Source: Rhopalosiphum padi
Lineage: Eukaryota; Arthropoda; Insecta; Hemiptera; Aphididae
Assembly: GCF_020882245.1 (NCBI RefSeq)
Contig: NC_083597.1
Location: 10,388,581 to 10,452,580 of the forward strand
Length of the DNA stretch: 64,000 nucleotides
Direction of reading: 5' to 3'
The translations under genes and the position numbers were made by a program. The notes beneath the pieces were generated by a model. The model saw only the letters and a program-made list of their open reading frames with translations. It was not told the origin of the DNA and did not search any database. Shown piece by piece: positions 23,895-34,339 of the stretch (the stretch's first letter is position 1; each line of letters starts with the position of its first letter).

Positions 23895-23935
23895 GTATAG
23901 GCGCAATTTGGGGGAGGGGGGTGTGCTTAGCAAGT
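23895..23935. mobile_element. Left-end fragment of the GGCGCAATTAG MITE
   Basis: GTATAGGCGCAATTTGGGGG followed by AGGGGGGTGTGCTTAGC matches the left terminus of the hAT-like copies. No matching right end was found nearby, so it is either truncated or diverged. Confidence 0.5.
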
Positions 23936-24289
23936 TTTTGTGTAAATAGGCCTCTGCCACTCTTACTCTATTATTTTGAATGCATTTGTAGAAACTTTAT
24001 TTTTTTTAAGTTTTATAAATGTAAAATTACTAAATTAATTTTTACCATAAACATTGCATTTAAAAATGCCATTGTATGTACAAAACGTAAAAAAATAAGT
24101 TAAGTTATAAGTACACACGAAAAATACAAATGATAAAATTACAAAAATCGTAATTCTTTGTTTAAATATATCAAATGTCATAACACTCATAAATATTAAT
24201 CTAACATGTCATTAAACTTTTTTTTTTATTATAGGTACAAAACTTTATGAGAAATATTCTATTTAATATTAATAATAATTATTGTACAA

Positions 24290-24640
24290 AATATAATTTT
24301 CAAATTTTTGCAATTATAACGAATCTTGTCAAAATTATAACTTCAAAAACTTATAAAAATATACTATGGTTGTAATTTCAATATTTTAAAAATTAATATA
24401 AAACAATATCGACATTTATAGAAAACCTAGAAAAAAATCGAAAATATTACATTTTTATACAGTGTCAAAAGTGTATAACTCAAAAAGCGTCAAAATATTT
24501 TGAAAATTTTATCACATACAAAAAATGCTAATATTAACGTTTGGTGAAAATTTCAAGTATTTATAGTATCTATGATTATTTTTTACCGTATATTTTTAGA
24601 CAAAAATTTCAGTTTTCCTCGATTTTTTTTTGTATTTCCT
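24290..24640 (+). repeat. Diverged fragment of the 1-kb dispersed repeat
   Basis: TCAAAATATTTTGAAAATTT, then a TTTGGTGAAAATTTCAAGTA stretch and a CGATTTTTTTTTGTAT-like segment, occur in the same order as in copies 1 (291-1265) and 2 (37280-38067). Similarity is weaker and boundaries are approximate. Confidence 0.5.
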
Positions 24641-24840
24641 GAATAATTCCTTGACAAAATAAATTTTAATATTGATCTCTTAAAATTACAAACTACATAG
24701 ATGCAATTTCCTATCAATTAACTAAAAAAACTAAAATTTTTTATGTTTATTATCACTTTTTGTGTACACTGTAAACACAAAAAAAAATACACACATTACA
24801 TAATAATTACAAAAATTAATTTTTAGCATTTTGATACAAT

Positions 24841-25170
24841 AAAAACTGCTTTGCGCGGGACAACTCTACGAGGCCAATATTTATAGGAGGTTTACGAAAT
24901 TTTCAAAATAAATAAAAGAAAACTTTATCTGTGTCGTAGCGTTTATATTTTTGTGATATCAATACTCATTCATTATTTATAAATTATAAGCAAATGAAAA
25001 AACCAAAATTAATGAATCTTTCTGAATGAATAATTTGGATTGTGTTTAAGTTATCAAAAAAGTAAAAAACGCTACGACATTGATAAAGTTCTCTTTTATT
25101 TATTCTGAAAATTTGGTAAATCTACTATGAATATTGTCTTCGTAGAGTTGTCCCGCTTTAAACCATTTTT
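24841..25170. mobile_element. Long-inverted-repeat element, about 330 bp
   Basis: Arms of about 120 bp. The left arm contains GCGGGACAACTCTACGA, AAATAAATAAAAGAAAACTT and GTCGTAGCGTTT. The right arm contains AAACGCTACGAC, AGTTCTCTTTTATTTATTCT and TCGTAGAGTTGTCCCGC in mirrored order. The two arms are clearly homologous with scattered mismatches. A chance 76-codon ORF starting at 25127 falls in and beyond the right arm and is not a gene. The target duplication is unresolved. Confidence 0.7.
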
Positions 25171-25735
25171 ACGATCAAATTATGGCTGGTGTAGCGTCTC
25201 ACCAGTCTCAAACCAAATCATTCATGCTTATTGCAGTTCAAAAGAAACGCATCCAAGTAATTGGCCTTTTATTAAACCATTACAATATCTAAACAGTTAC
25301 AGTGAATTTAATAAAAACATAAATAATTTATACACAAAAAAAAAAATTAGACGATAAGCAAATTCTTCTGTCAACATTTTTATATTAATTGATCTTTATA
25401 TTATATGCAATCATTATAATCTTAGCTATAACATTGTACTAAATTAAACGAATGTTTACTTAACTATTATTTAAGAAATTTGTTTTTGTATTGTTTTTTT
25501 TTTAAAATTGTGTTGTAATAGTTTAAGTGTAAAATGCGTAGCACAAAGATACTATCGTAGTGACGTAGTCCGTTGGTAAATTGATACATCATGATACCTA
25601 TATGGCTATATGCCTATAAAACACAAAAGTATCATGAAAACCACATTATATATTTAAATATCAATTATAAAATCATTTATGTTTCATTTTCATTAATTAT
25701 TAAAAAATGAAATAAAATATTATTATCATTTATAA
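25171..25735. other. Intergenic, nothing identified
   Basis: A/T-rich sequence downstream (on the minus strand) of the small secreted-looking ORF. No motif or RNA gene seen. Confidence 0.35.
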
Positions 25736-25921
25736 TTATTTATTTTCTATTGGCGTAAACAGCATTGGTTCGAAGTCGTTAGGCGGAATGCGTGAGAGCC
25801 CGACCTCCGACGCCGCCGTCGGTGGTAAAACGGTCTGAATTCCGAGCGAGACAGCGAGTGCGTTGTGTCTGGAAATCGTTATAAAGAACAAAAAAACCAA
25901 AGTGATAAAATGCAATTGCAT
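25736..25921 (-). CDS. Putative small secreted peptide, 61 residues
   Basis: I do not recognise this protein. The ORF starts MQLHFITLVFLFFITISRHN, then ALAVSLG. It shows a basic-poor but hydrophobic stretch (residues 5-17) and an ALA site near residue 23 that would suit signal peptidase. A Pro-rich, cysteine-free mature part follows (VLPPTAASEVG, RIPPNDFEPMLFTPIENK). Base composition of the distal half is clearly less A/T-rich than the surroundings, which argues against a chance ORF. No upstream or downstream exon could be tied to it, so it may be a complete small gene, one exon of a larger one, or spurious. Upstream on the minus strand (26160-26215) are TATA-like motifs and TCAGT, which could form a core promoter; this is speculative. 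Confidence 0.35.
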   Translation of the reverse strand: MQLHFITLVFLFFITISRHNALAVSLGIQTVLPPTAASEVGLSRIPPNDFEPMLFTPIENK

Positions 25922-27119
25922 CCAATTTCTTTTATTTTATGGGGACAGACGTGTAAATTTAATATTATCATAAGCATAATTAACGTATTATATATCGTAC
26001 GCCAATAATAAAAACCACAATAGACACGACAGTTTAATAATATTATACTAATAATTGATTTGCGATATCGTTGTCACTGTATATCACAATATCACATATT
26101 ATTTATAATCATCGTATAATTATCCCAACGGTTTTCGGGTGACACTCGTCTCGCACGACGGTTAACTAACATACAAAGACTGAATGACGGTTTATAATAC
26201 GCGTATAATCGTGTATTTGTATATCTGTGTATACATTTATTTTACACTACATTACACATATTCGTAGGTCGCTGTAGGATTATAAACGACGAGACATGAG
26301 CGCCATGAGCTTGATGAGGCGGTGGTAGCGGTGGGCGGCGGAGGCTTTGCGTTATATTATACTCATATACATATGTGTTCAATGACTATAATAATAATGT
26401 TATATTATTCAAAACCAGCAAGGTTTAATAACCCTCCAAAGGAGACGCCATGTTTTTTGGTCTAAGCAGTGTGGCCGTTATGACAAACGACGCATTACCG
26501 TACGCCGCCGCCGCCGCCGCCGCCTAACTGAATCTATCCCGTCCCTCACGTTATAATATTATGTCTATAGGTTCGGCGTCATAGCAGGTACTAGATATAT
26601 GCTATATTATGGGAAACTAACGATAGTTTTTGTTCCAAGTTTTTCCTTTTTTTTGAATATCTCACGGGTATTTAAGTATTTTTGAAACGGGCAATTATTT
26701 TAACTTCAGTTCTAGAAGACGACAACGACGACGACGAATCCAATTCCAAACGTTTCGGATTCGGAAGGCAATCACGATTCGGCGGGGAATAATAACGTGC
26801 ATGTGAGTTCAAATATATGTGTTGAGGTGGACAATATACGTAGAAAAAAAAAGAGACTATAATTCAAATACCGTCCATGGAGTAGAAAAACATGTAATTT
26901 TCTAAATCCCATATTTTATAATACGACGATGTGTTTGTTCACTAGTAAAATTCTGTATTTTTATTTAATATTCAATTTCCCAGTAATTTAACAAATACAC
27001 TAGCTGCTCGTAATTATCCGTTACGTTCAGTTTCGCTCATGTTTTGTCTTTTGTATAGCTCGAGTAGCCAATTTTGCACCCACTTGCTGTAGTATGCATT
27101 AGTATTTTTCAAAGGAAGT
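25922..27119. promoter_or_regulatory. G/C-richer region upstream of CoREST
   Basis: Base composition shifts from A/T-rich to mixed, with many CpG dinucleotides and a (CCG)n run at about 26502-26523. It ends just before the CoREST start codon. It is the likely CoREST promoter and leader, and possibly also a divergent promoter for the minus-strand ORF at 25921. An acceptor-like CAG at 26707-26709 followed by a short open frame is treated separately. No single core element is certain. Confidence 0.45.
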
Positions 27120-30100
27120 ATGGCTAACGATAATTTGGAAGATTTGAAAAACGGCAAACGACCAGCACCGCCTGCAAATGCTGAAAGTCCGGAATCTAAA
27201 AACGAACTCATACAAGAAAACGGTAAGCATTGTGTGATAGATGTCCGAAAACGTCGATACATTTAAACAGTCAGATATATATTTTTGAATAAATTGACGA
27301 AAGCGTCTTTAAAATTTGAACGAGTTTGATTATAATTCGATTTTTAACAGTCAATAAAACACAAATGCATGTGTTAATCTCAAAAATTACCTCATGTATT
27401 TAGCTAATATTCATACTATAATAACATATGTCTTGGTCTAGACGTCTAATTGTTGTTATATGTACTTTGTTTCCTGTTAAAGTAGTGTTCTGAAAAGGTC
27501 AAGGCGCCACAAAATTATTGAGTCCTGCTTCATGTTTCTCTACTTTTTATTGTTGTTTTTAATAGTTATTGTATTTAAAATGTTTTGATTTTTATTATTT
27601 TTTATTAGCTGAAAAAATCAGAGTGGGACGTGATTACCAGGCTGTCATTCCAAAACTATTGGTACTTCCAAGTACGTTTTGTTATGAACTTTATCGATAA
27701 GAATTGATTAATGATTTTACTATTTACAGAAAATAGACGTGAACGACTGAACAAAAAAGCACTATTAGTTTGGTCTCCAACTGAAACTATTTCAGAAATT
27801 AAATGTATAAACTTTAAACTATTTATTTCTTAAATTTTTATTTTTAAAAATCATTTATTATATATTTTTTTATAGTAAATGAATACATTTTATTATCAAA
27901 AGAAAAATATGGTTACAATAGTGAACAAGCGTTGGGCATGCTATACTGGCATCACCACGACATGGAAAAAGCTCTTAGTGATCTATCAAATTTTGCACCT
28001 TTACCAGATGATTGGTCGACTGATGATAAGGTTACGTTTGAATCAGCGTTTAATAGTATTGGAAAAAATTTTTTACGCATTAAACAAATGGTAATTAAAA
28101 TATTTAAATATATTTTTACATTTTTCAAATGTTACTTAATTGTTGTTTAAGATGCCTGATAAACCAATAGCATCGTTAGTCAAATATTATTATCTATGGA
28201 AAAATAAGAGAAAGAAGAGCAGTGTTATAGATCGACAAGCTAAAAGATTAGCAAATGTCCGTACAAATGAGAATCAAAACGGGAGTAGAGAAGGATCAAG
28301 TTCAGCAGAGTCTGAACCTGATGACAAGGTAAAAAAAAAAAATAATTTTTAATCTACAAAGACCATACCATACGAAGCAATTTTAAACATGTATTTGTAG
28401 GATGAGACACTATACTAAAAAAAATACCTTATCATATTACTATTGAACTGAATACAACATAAAATAAAAATAAGTAAGTGATTCATTGCAATATACATAT
28501 TTTATTGGTATAGGGTAAACAATTAATATATACAAAATAAAATATATTTATTATATATAATTGTTAGACTTTGTTGTTATTTAATTCATGTGATTATCAA
28601 ATATTTAATTTAATTGTAAAAATAAATAGTTTGATAGGATATTGCAAAATGTCCTTATCACAAACTTCAGTCTCGCACATCTTATAATATGTATAGTATA
28701 ACATTTACATTTAGGCATGATGTACAAAATAACAAATTACTATAATCATTTTATTTTATATAATTTATTCTATAAAAATGGCATAGTTATGTAAATATAT
28801 TAAAACTAAGCATGCTTAATGAGGTATATGGAAAACACTCCTTTGAATTCTGGAAAAAAATAGCGGCAGTGTCAGCATAGTTTACTTAGTCTTGTGTTAG
28901 AAACAGGTTTTACTTCATCAACAGGCTTACGCGACTAGTAAGTCGACTTGACTTAACATGATGCAAAAACATGGTGGATGGGTATCAATCATTGGACGTA
29001 TGTCAATAGTAAACTTGATAGTATAAGTTTTAAAAAATATTAAAAATATTAGTAAAAAAATTATCATGAGATAATGCCACAATGATGTTAACTATTCTAG
29101 ACTAATATAAATAGTCCTGTTATGAATTTCTTTATACTTTGTTTTAACTAAGCTTAATTATAATTACTTATATTATCAAATTGAAAGAGTATTTTATTGC
29201 CATAATTCAATTATTTTTTAATACTTACATTTTTAAAGCAAAATAATCTATACATCAAGTCTACAAAATATTAATTCTAATACTTGCTTTTAATTTAAAG
29301 TATTGAAAATAACACTGTACAATCCCATATTAAATTATATTATCCTCTTTCAAATGTATAAGTGATTTTACTTATAATTTCAATTTAAAATCCACAGACA
29401 ATAATTTATGGTTCATTTTTTATATTATGTCAGATTGTAAATGTCACTGTAGTGTCTCTTTTATTAAATTTTTTTTATGTTATCATAAGTAATTTTTTTT
29501 TTTTAGAAGGACCCTGGGGAAGGAAGTTCGAAACAGATTTGTTCAGTTTGTGGAGTTTTGGTTACTATGCTTTATACTACCACAAAAGGACCAATGTGTG
29601 GTACATGCCAATCACATTTCAAGTATGAAATTAAACATGAATAGTATAAATGAATACATATATTAAATAAATTAATTAATATTGACAAAAAATATATTAT
29701 TTCTAAATTATGGTGTATTTTATGATAAATGTAATTAATATTATAATAATTAAAATTTTTTTACTCTTACAGTAGGACTAATGGTGGTATTAGACCAACA
29801 TTAGGACCGCCACGTCCAAATAATCGCCATTTGAATGTTGCTCGTAATAAACGTTTACCACCACGAGGCATGTATGTTAATCATGATGATCTTCAGTCTA
29901 TTGCATCTGGATCCAATGGACAAGGAGATACTATCCTATTGACAATGGACGATGAGGTTGTATCATTAAAATGCAAAGTATGTGTTGTATTACTCAATTT
30001 TTATAAATTTTTTTTTTTCGAATTGTGATTTTTAATGACTCAGATACAGTCTAACAAACAAGATATTGGACATGTGCATAAGAAACTTAAACTAGATGTT

Positions 30101-33100
30101 TCTGAATATCGAGAAAGTTCACCCACAGCAAGCCAAATTTCATCTCGTTGGAGCAATGCAGAAGTTATGCTTGCTATTCAAGGTAAAATTTAGGAAATTA
30201 CAATTTTACCAAAACACATTCTTAAGTATTGTTAAAAACACAAAGAAAGACTAAAATTGTATCGTGATAATACATTTTAACGTTAGGTCCATGGATCAGA
30301 TAATTTTGTCTACAATCTTATGTCTTTCCTTTGTATCATATTCTAAATCCTTTTTAAGCAATTTAGAATCTAGACAAATGTCCATTTCTTTCCATTTGAA
30401 AACTTGTCTTGATTACTTTATGTACAAATGTAACACAAGAAACTAGAGACCAATTTCAAAACTTTTGGTCTTATTGCAAAATAGTGAAAATAATTTATTC
30501 AAATCATTAGTTTGGCTCAATACTCAGTCTTGAGTATATTTTAATTTAATTGACAAATAATTTTTGGAATTAGTCTGCTTTAATAAACCAAATTATTCTT
30601 AATCATTTTATTTTAGAGATCTTTAAAAACAAATCTTAGATTAATATAAATATAATTTTAACAGACCTTATCAAAGATTTTGTTCATGTCGACCACAAAA
30701 TTCTCATAGAATTATTAAATAAATGTGGTTTTTGCCAAATCCATTTTCACCTCTAGTATTCCCCTAAGCTATCCCTTCTTTACACTGTTCATTAATGTTT
30801 TCAAGCTAATTTTACCAAATTGCAACCTCCTCAACAATTGCAGTGCAATGTATTGTTAGTTTAATTCCTTACTACCATTAGAGTTCTATAACTTTATCAT
30901 TTTATTTAAATTCTATTCTATTTAACTTGTTATAACAATTATGTAGTTAAATGCCAGTCTATGTTATTCTTTGAACTATGCTCACTACTCATAATCTCAT
31001 AATCATTCAATAAATGGTTCTAATATACTACCGATTCTTAGTAAAAAAAGACTGGTGTTTTTCTAATTAAGGATCTTAATCAGCCTAAGACTATGCTTTT
31101 AATGCTTTTTAAAAATATAAAATATGCATACATTTGAACATTTAAAACAGTATAAATTTGCTTCATTTGTTTTTATTTAAATCATAAAAATTTTATTAAA
31201 CTATTAACAGTTAAAAATCAGACTTAATATTTTTAGGAAAGTTAAATTAATATGAAGTGACTTTATAGTTATACTCATAAAATTACATAAATTATAAAAT
31301 AATTGCATATGCTCGCAGCAATTATAAATTTGTTTATAACTATGTATTAGCTTTTTTTTAATTGAGTAATAAATGCAATTTTATCTTTTGGTCTTCTACT
31401 AAATTATAAATTTTGAGTTATTTCATTGTTAATAGTTAAATATTTAATTAATAAACTATATCTACATATTTGGAATATTTTAAAGGTTGATATTTATTTA
31501 TTTTTATATTATATAGCGGAAATAGATCTAATTAAATTTATCTTATAGTATTTAATTTATTGATATGATAGGGATAAGAAATAAAATGTTGTAGACTTGT
31601 AGGTATATATTCTAAAAGTATTCAGTTTTGCCTCAATGATTCGCATATCACCGTGGTTTTTTTGTTTTTGTGTAATTGAAAATTATTGTTAATTTTATTT
31701 TAAAATATCATTGTATCTGGTTATTGATTGGTGATTAAATCTTGGCATATAGTTTTTCTACTAATAATACTAAAAATAGTATATTTCATAAATGGATACA
31801 AAATTATACACCTAATTATTAATGATTGTACCCGAGTCTTAAAGTATTGACTTAATTGTTGAATAATTTTCCAATACTGTAATACTGTAAATTTTTGGTA
31901 ATACATCTATATAGCAGCCAACAAGTGTTGCATTAGTATTATGTTTTTTCTACAGAGAACGTTGAAATAGCATGGTCACTGTAACTGTGTCTGAGTGCTG
32001 CAGTAAAAACTTACCTCAACATTTTTACATACTGTATTTTAATTGATGAAATACTTTTAGAATTTTTTTATACAATAAAAAAAAATATTTTATAGTCAAC
32101 TATATTAAGATAAAATATTAGATGAAAAAAAAAATGATGTTACTACTTTTCAATAATTTAAAAAATGTTATGAAATAACTGATTTAATTCATAATTAATA
32201 TATGAACAGTAATTTTAATAATTATATTAATTTGGTGAAATCTTTTTTAGGAATGCGCACGTATGGAAAAGATTTTAAAGCCATTGCTGAAACAATGGGA
32301 ACAAAGACCCATACCCATTTGAAATCATTTTATACCCATTATCGTAAGCGTTATAAATTAGATTTAATTCTTGAAAAGTTTGACGCTGAGCAAAATGCGA
32401 TAATTGAGGTTAGCGATGATGAGGATGAACCGGTTAGTTATAATAATTTTTTTTCTATTTTTTATAAATAATATAATAAGAATGATTGGCATTTATCTCT
32501 TATTGTTTTTTTTATACAAGTCAGTTTTATAATACTATTTTAATTATTATAATCTTAAAATAATTATATAAATTGCAATTGAACAACCATTTTGTTTATT
32601 TACTCAAAGTAGGTTTATATTTTTTTCTTAGTTTATTTTATCAACTAAGAAACTAAATTTAATTTTACATAATTAAAATTAAATTTTATTTTCAATAAAA
32701 TCAGTAAAAAGCTTTGTTCTATTTAGTTCTCAAAAAATATAAAAGTGTTAATCACTTAAACTGATACATGTAATTAATAATAACAGTTGCGTAAAATAAC
32801 TAAAGTTAATTTTTTTGTTTTATTGCTCATAATGTTATCATAGTATGTTCATTTTATATTAGTTGGTAAACTCAGTTTTAGAATCAATTTTGATGTATAT
32901 TGACAATTTGTTTCTTATAAAAGTAAACTTTGGCAGCTTACTTCTATGCACGACTATGGCAATAGGTATCGCTAACATTTGTTGAGTGTCGTAGTCTTGT
33001 TAACATCACTTAATTATTTCAACTATTACTTAAGCTTGTATTTTGCTAAGCTTAATGTGGAAAAGTAGCTATTTGGCTTTAGCATGTTAAAAATAAGGTT

Positions 33101-33481
33101 GAGGAATGACTACTTAAGTCAGCAAGAACTAATTTAATTGAAGATTGAAGTTTGACTGAACTAGATCAAATCACCACTCTTATATTAGACAGAATTTATA
33201 ATAGTTAATGACTTTGAGGCATTTTTATAAAAATTAAGAATAATTCCAACTATCATTTTAAAACGGTATAATATATTATATTATACCGTTATAGTATATT
33301 ATATATAATTTATTATTTTTATTTTTAACGTTTTTTTTTTTTTTAGGTCATCAGTAAAGATGAGTCTTCGTCTTCAATAACAAGACAGAGTACTCCATCT
33401 GCTTTAGCTTCTGGAAGTCGACTAATTAGTAACCTTTCATTGAATTCTAAAGCACATCAAACGGCTGCTGCTGCAAAGTGA
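27120..33481 (+). CDS. CoREST: REST corepressor (CoREST)
   Basis: CoREST is the scaffold linking the histone demethylase LSD1/KDM1A with HDAC1/2 on nucleosomes for transcriptional repression in the nucleus. Exons: 27120-27222, 27609-27671, 27730-27804, 27876-28090, 28152-28328, 29507-29622, 29773-29977, 30044-30182, 32251-32432 and 33347-33481. The sum of 1,410 nt gives 469 residues. Domains in order are ELM2 (about 38-118, with RVGRDYQAVIP and YNSEQALGMLYWH), SANT1 (about 127-172, DKPIASLVKYYYLWK), and a linker with a four-cysteine cluster (C223, C226, C242, C245). The LSD1-contacting helical segment follows, with KRLPPRGMYVNHDDLQSIAS, and SANT2 (about 354-400, SSRWSNAEVMLAIQGMRTYG). The Ser/Ala-rich tail ends in AAAAK. 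A poly(A) signal AATAAA lies at 33561-33566. Intron 8 (about 2 kb) contains a decayed reverse transcriptase. Confidence 0.95.
28329..29506. other. CoREST intron 5
   Basis: An intron of 1,178 bp, A/T-rich. A patch at about 28850-28990 is less A/T-rich, but its open frames are short and unrecognisable. No bounded repeat was found. Confidence 0.4.
30425..30790 (+). pseudogene. Decayed non-LTR retrotransposon reverse transcriptase
   Basis: Within CoREST intron 8, plus-strand translation near 30440 gives N-stop-RPISKLLVLLQNSEN, a relic of the NYRPISxLxxxxKxxE block of non-LTR reverse transcriptases. From 30664 it gives DLIKDFVHVDHKILIELLNK, matching the DLSKAFDTVDHxILLxKL block that carries a catalytic aspartate (here D-to-H or -N type change at the first D region). 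Stops and frameshifts separate the blocks, so it is inactive. The YxDD box was not found; it is probably truncated. The clade (jockey or CR1-like) is inferred. Confidence 0.6.
32433..33346. other. CoREST intron 9
   Basis: An A/T-rich intron of about 0.9 kb. A less A/T-rich segment at 32930-33080 has no recognisable coding or repeat signature. Confidence 0.4.
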
Positions 33482-33566
33482 TACTCATATAATCATGACG
33501 TATAGGCTTCTATTATTTCTCACTGCCTTTTATTTTCCATATTATTTTCCCTACTTATCGAATAAA

Positions 33567-34339
33567 TAATATCAAGTGTATTACAAATGATGTATAAACC
33601 ATTATATTATATTCTTTTAAATTTAAAATTAACGGATTTATTTTATAACCAAATTTTACCCTGTAATTGGAATTTTTTGTAAGTATTTAAAAAAATATAT
33701 TAATGATAGTCTACAAAAACTATTTTGTTAGATTTTATTTTTTCATAAACATTTTTTAAACTAATAAATTACAACTTTGTGTTAAATTTGTATGTTAAAA
33801 ATTAGTATTTTTAATATTTTAGAATAAGTTTAATTGTACAGTTTAATTGTAAATATTGAAACAATTAAAGTAATTAATATTGTTGATGTATAATTTTTGA
33901 GAGTAGTAAAATACACAGTAAAAATATTAATCTAAAATAAAAATAAATTGTTATAAGAAATGAACAAATATAATTAATCTAATGTTGGTATGAATTGGAA
34001 ACTATAGTATTACAATTTATCCTTGTATTCTTACAAAACAATAACAATAATAATAACTAATAAGTAAACATTGTTATTTGTTAATAACTTAAAAATTTAG
34101 GTTTTTAAACGGTGGCGGAATGGAAGAAAAAACAGCCTAGGAAAATCATAATTTTAGCGACTCTCAGTACACTAACGGCCCTTTATTATATATATAATTA
34201 TTTGAATTATTATATACTTTTGTAAACACAATTTAGCTTTTAAATTTTTTAATATTTTAATTAATTGATATAAGACAAAATAAAATGAATAACTAATTGA
34301 GATTCTATTTTTAAACTTGTTACAATAAGTTGTCAACAA
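33567..34339. other. Intergenic, nothing identified
   Basis: A/T-rich spacer between the CoREST 3' end and the Mutator-like element. No feature recognised. Confidence 0.4.

Noticed and set aside
25127..25357. 76-codon plus-strand ORF
   Set aside because: Its 5' part lies in the right arm of an inverted-repeat element and the rest has no recognisable motif.
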